Of a stretch of DNA of 64,000 nt, positions 61,907 through 64,000 are shown piece by piece. A program made the translations under genes and the position numbers. The stretch comes from Nitrobacter sp039808345 (lineage in GTDB: Bacteria > Pseudomonadota > Alphaproteobacteria > Rhizobiales > Xanthobacteraceae), in contig NZ_CP181167.1 of assembly GCF_047824785.1 (NCBI RefSeq), forward strand, positions 2,232,001-2,296,000, in the 5' to 3' direction. Under the pieces are notes generated by a model. The model was not told the origin of the DNA. It did not search any database and saw nothing but the letters and a program-made list of their open reading frames with translations. How positions within the stretch are numbered: position 1 is the first letter of the stretch; every line of letters begins with the position of its first letter.

Positions 61907-62101
61907 ATGAACCATTCGATCCAGAGCGCAGACCGCGCCACCCATGTGAAGATCGTGATTGTCGCGCTTGTCGCAGGCGCCGTGCTGACAGCTTTCGGGA
62001 CTTCCCTTCGCCCGAGCACCGACTTCGTCCAGACCGTTCATGTAATGAAGGCCGGACAGCCAACGATGGTTTCCAACTCGGGAGCGTCACTGGTGAGATG
62101 A
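61907..62101 (+). CDS. Small 64-residue protein with one membrane helix or signal anchor
   Basis: GGAGG at 61896-61900 lies six bases before ATG 61907. The product begins MNHSIQSADRATHVK, then a hydrophobic stretch IVIVALVAGAVLTAFGTSL (about 16-34) and a polar end TVHVMKAGQPTMVSN. I recall similar short proteins (MN.S..SADR.TH.KIV.VALVAG) throughout Bradyrhizobium relatives, without known function. It is probably an inner-membrane or exported peptide. Divergent from nuoA. Confidence 0.6.
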   Translation: MNHSIQSADRATHVKIVIVALVAGAVLTAFGTSLRPSTDFVQTVHVMKAGQPTMVSNSGASLVR

Positions 62102-62355
62102 TCCTGATTCGAGCGGGATCATCTACTATAAGCTTTTGATTTATTTGATCTTATAACGCATGTAGCCATACATGTTGGAGCCGGCTTTTGGCCGGGCTTT
62201 TCCAGCGCAACAGCGATCGCAATTGCAATGCCTCGCGCAAGCCAGCTGACCAGATGCCTTGCTTGAAGGTCGCCACGCCGCGCCACTACGCTACGCCCAT
62301 CAGGACGAAAGCGGCAAACAACGAGGGGGTGTCGGAATAAGGAAAGATCGAGCAT

Positions 62356-62598
62356 TCAGCCAGCGCGATCATCATCGCGTGTAAGTCGGACAGCGATAAA
62401 CTGGATTACCGGCGCGGCGAACAAAACCGCGGGCAGCATGATCGCCCAGGACACGATCCAGGAAATCAGCCAGTTGTACAGGAACCGCCCACTTCCCCAG
62501 AGGGAGATACTTGCGATCGCGGCGGCGATAAAGCTCGTGAGGCCGGCCTGAATAACCCCAAAGACGAAATGGCTATATCGCCGCGGGATTCCCAGCAT
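62356..62598 (-). CDS. DUF2798 two-helix membrane protein
   Basis: 80 residues: FVFGVIQAGLTSFIAAAIASI helix, then FLYNWLISWIVSWAIMLPAVLFAAPVIQFI helix and a short basic/acidic end. This is the DUF2798 layout (two helices, conserved W and P-x-V-x-x-x-P). GGAGG lies about seven bases before the ATG, in the end of the preceding short frame. Function unknown. The 62102-62355 interval downstream shows nothing convincing. Confidence 0.75.
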   Translation of the reverse strand: MLGIPRRYSHFVFGVIQAGLTSFIAAAIASISLWGSGRFLYNWLISWIVSWAIMLPAVLFAAPVIQFIAVRLTRDDDRAG

Positions 62599-62600
62599 TT

Positions 62601-62711
62601 TTAGCCTCCAAGCACGGCCTGTTCCGGCTCATCCGCCATATCCAGCGCGCGAGGCGGCTTGCTGTTGAGCATTTCGCGCGCATAGCGTTCCACCGCATCG
62701 TTCCCGCCCAT
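62601..62711 (-). CDS. Possible 36-residue gene or gene remnant before DUF2798
   Basis: Open frame MGGNDAVERYAREMLNSKPP followed by RALDMADEPEQAVLGG, ending two bases before the DUF2798 start, with the Shine-Dalgarno sequence of DUF2798 in its last codons. The sequence has a helical, non-random look but no clear ribosome-binding site of its own, and no family is recognised. It could be a true small gene coupled to DUF2798 or the C-terminal remnant of a larger protein (the frame is open for nine more codons upstream). Confidence 0.3.
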   Translation of the reverse strand: MGGNDAVERYAREMLNSKPPRALDMADEPEQAVLGG

Positions 62712-62852
62712 CGCGCGACGGCAATCAGAACTCGAACCTTAAGTCGAATCGCTCCCAATTTTCAAAGAGTTCACCGGAAACTGAAGGGAGACGACAAGCC
62801 TGTGAAACGGGAGGCCTATGAAACGGGACGCCTGTGAAACCAGCCCGGAAAC

Positions 62853-62929
62853 TGGCGCGAGAGACGGGACTCGAACCCGCGGCCTCCGCCGTGACAGGGC
62901 GGCGCTCTAACCAACTGAGCTACTCCCGC
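62853..62929 (-). tRNA. tRNA-Asp (anticodon GTC)
   Basis: 77 bases on the minus strand including an encoded CCA. Acceptor arms GCGGGAG and CTCTCGC pair with one G-U; D-arm GCTC/GAGC; anticodon stem CCGCC/GGCGG with loop CTGTCAC, anticodon GTC; T-arm GCGGG/CCCGT with TTCGAGT loop. All arms fold, and the discriminator base is G, as expected for tRNA-Asp. Confidence 0.97.
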
Positions 62930-62959
62930 GGATGCCGTGTATCCGCAATAGAGGAGAGG

Positions 62960-62987
62960 GCTTAAAGGCGAGACCTTTCCAAGTCAA
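62960..62987 (-). promoter_or_regulatory. Candidate promoter of tRNA-Asp
   Basis: Minus strand TTGACT (62987-62982), 16-base spacer, TTAAGC (62965-62960); transcription would start about 24 bases before the tRNA 5' end. The divergent HU gene starts 217 bases away. Confidence 0.45.
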
Positions 62988-63146
62988 GGCGGTTGCGGAT
63001 CTCGTTAATTGGCAGGTCTTTCTGAGGGGCCGATTTAAGAAATACGCTATTTGCAGGCGAAACCGCGAGGTCGGCACCTCCCCGAATCAAACGCGGGCTG
63101 ATACGCCTTGCTTTCCGCAAATGGCAAAGACGAGGAGAGCCATATC

Positions 63147-63446
63147 ATGGCGAAGAAGGCAGCGACCCCGAGCACCGTGACACTGAAGCATCTCGCGGCG
63201 GCCCTGGCCGAGGACCATGAATTGTCGAAGAAGGCCGCCGAGGCGATCCTGAGCGACATGGTCACGCGCATCACCAAGCATCTCAAGAAGGGTGACCGCA
63301 TCCGCATTGTCGGCCTCGGCATTCTCCAGGTCCGTAAACGCGCCGCCCGCAAGGGGCGTAATCCGGCCACCGGTGAGGAAATTCAGATCAAAGCCTCCAA
63401 GAAGGTCGCGTTCCGGGCCGCCAAAGAGCTCAAGGAAGCCATCTGA
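63147..63446 (+). CDS. HU-family DNA-binding protein
   Basis: Nucleoid-associated dimeric DNA-bending protein. 99 residues from ATG 63147 (MAKKAATPSTVTLKH), with GAGGAGAG seven bases upstream; the frame extends to TTG 63108 without support. Conserved parts: SKKAAEAILSDMVTRI, GDRIRIVGLGILQVRKRAARKGRNP and the DNA-inserting Pro in GRNPATGEEI. A separate HU or IHF paralogue elsewhere in the genome is likely. Confidence 0.93.
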   Translation: MAKKAATPSTVTLKHLAAALAEDHELSKKAAEAILSDMVTRITKHLKKGDRIRIVGLGILQVRKRAARKGRNPATGEEIQIKASKKVAFRAAKELKEAI

Positions 63447-63574
63447 CCAAAATGCCGGGTCTCCGTTCAATCGCTGGAGGATTGGCCCGCATTAACCCGA
63501 TCGCCAACGCAAGGCCGGGGTCACTCACCGGGTGAGTTTGATTCCCTGCTTTACTGTCCTGCCCTGGATTTCCA

Positions 63575-64000
63575 ATGGCCGCTCCCCTGACGTTCAACTA
63601 CACGGTAACGGAGCGCTTCCTTCGTTATGTCGCCATTGATACGCAGTCTGATCCGGCGTCTTCGAGTTATCCGTCCACCGAAAAGCAGAAGGATCTCGGG
63701 CGCCTGCTGGTGAGCGAGTTGCAGGAACTAGGCATCGCGGATGCCCATCTCGATCCGCACGGCTACGTGTACGCAACGCTTCCGGCGAACAGCTCAAAGC
63801 CGGTTCCGGTTATCTGCTTCTGTTCGCATATGGACACCTCGCCGGACTGTTCAGGCGCAAACGTCAAACCGCAGATCATCCGGAACTATCGCGGCGGCGA
63901 CATCCCTCTCCGCGGCGATCCGTCGCAGATCATTCGCGCAGCGGATCATCCGGCGCTGGCTGATCAGGTCGGCAATGACATCATCACGTCGGACGGCACC
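63575..64000 (+). CDS. pepT: Peptidase T, N-terminal part (runs off window)
   Basis: Aminotripeptidase of the M20 zinc family. 142 residues are visible from ATG 63575 (MAAPLTFNYTVTERFLRYVA), with QSDP and the first metal ligands His85 and Asp87 in FCSHMDTSPDCSG, followed by VKPQIIRNYRGGDIPL, which is typical of PepT. No good Shine-Dalgarno sequence is seen. The C-terminal two thirds lie beyond the window, so integrity cannot be judged. Confidence 0.9.
   Translation, partial: MAAPLTFNYTVTERFLRYVAIDTQSDPASSSYPSTEKQKDLGRLLVSELQELGIADAHLDPHGYVYATLPANSSKPVPVICFCSHMDTSPDCSGANVKPQIIRNYRGGDIPLRGDPSQIIRAADHPALADQVGNDIITSDGT

Noticed and set aside
61586..62041. 151-codon minus-strand frame overlapping nuoA leader and the 64-residue gene
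   Set aside because: Would overlap the candidate nuo promoter and the better supported plus-strand small gene; sequence is Arg/Ser/Cys-rich and not protein-like.
62119..62355. 78-codon minus-strand frame after DUF2798
   Set aside because: No ribosome-binding site or family; considered as a transposase remnant, but no convincing motif was found.
63505..63545. Terminator after the HU gene at ACTCACCGGGTGAGT
   Set aside because: The arms pair but leave almost no loop and only a short T stretch follows, so termination is not supported.
1..64000. CRISPR arrays, prophage, integrative element or toxin-antitoxin pair
   Set aside because: No regularly spaced repeat-spacer pattern, integrase, phage or transposase gene seen; repeats present are dispersed palindromes and short tandem tracts, and the gene content is core metabolism.

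Overview
This 64 kb window is chromosomal DNA of a GC-rich alphaproteobacterium in the order Hyphomicrobiales (Rhizobiales), most likely family Nitrobacteraceae/Bradyrhizobiaceae (Nitrobacter, Bradyrhizobium, Rhodopseudomonas or a close relative). The clues are the gene order lpxD-bamA-rseP-dxr-cdsA-uppS-frr-pyrH-tsf-rpsB-dnaE-pyrF-lolDC-proS-(copper genes)-mce-rnj-birA-nuo, a glnS gene beside gltX, GTTC-N7-GTTC SOS boxes, a long S2 protein, a short proS, small families such as DUF3551, DUF1467 and DUF2946, and many rhizobial-type palindromic repeats. Genus cannot be fixed from the sequence alone. The window is mostly core genome; no prophage, transposase, CRISPR array or antibiotic-resistance gene is visible.

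Layout. 1-5.4 kb (+): 3' end of a PpiD-type chaperone, trpD, trpC, moaC, moeA and lexA, which has its own SOS operator. 5.5-9.6 kb (-): comEC, broken by a one-base frameshift, and glnS. 9.9-13.8 kb (+): gltX, gltA and a DUF1259 exported protein. 13.8-32.6 kb (-): lipid A and envelope genes (lpxB, lpxI, lpxA, fabZ, lpxD, bamA, rseP), isoprenoid/phospholipid genes (dxr, cdsA, uppS), translation genes (frr, pyrH, tsf, rpsB) and dnaE. 32.7-32.9 kb (-): a 33-residue membrane peptide behind a near-consensus promoter whose spacer holds a perfect SOS box. 33-38.5 kb: zinc-ribbon protein, pyrF, DUF3551 protein, lolD, lolC, proS. 38.7-42.4 kb (-): copper-uptake cluster resembling pcu of Bradyrhizobium. 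42.7-46 kb (-): DUF1467, mce, rnj, birA. 46-61.6 kb (-): all 14 complex I subunits nuoA-N with an FkbM-type methyltransferase gene spliced between nuoD and nuoE. 61.9-64 kb: a 64-residue protein, DUF2798 protein, tRNA-Asp(GTC), an HU protein and the start of pepT.

Main points for a second look: (1) the LexA-regulated 33-residue membrane peptide just upstream of dnaE, which looks like a counterpart of the Caulobacter division inhibitor SidA; (2) the methyltransferase translationally coupled to nuoD; (3) the comEC frameshift and its pentapeptide-repeat tail; (4) fourfold repetition of the ribosome-binding region in front of trpC; (5) a 12-histidine loop in NuoL; (6) palindromic repeats sitting inside essential operons, including one directly before the cdsA start. 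Starts, motifs and box positions were read by eye; family assignments come from recognition of motifs and gene order, not from database searches.
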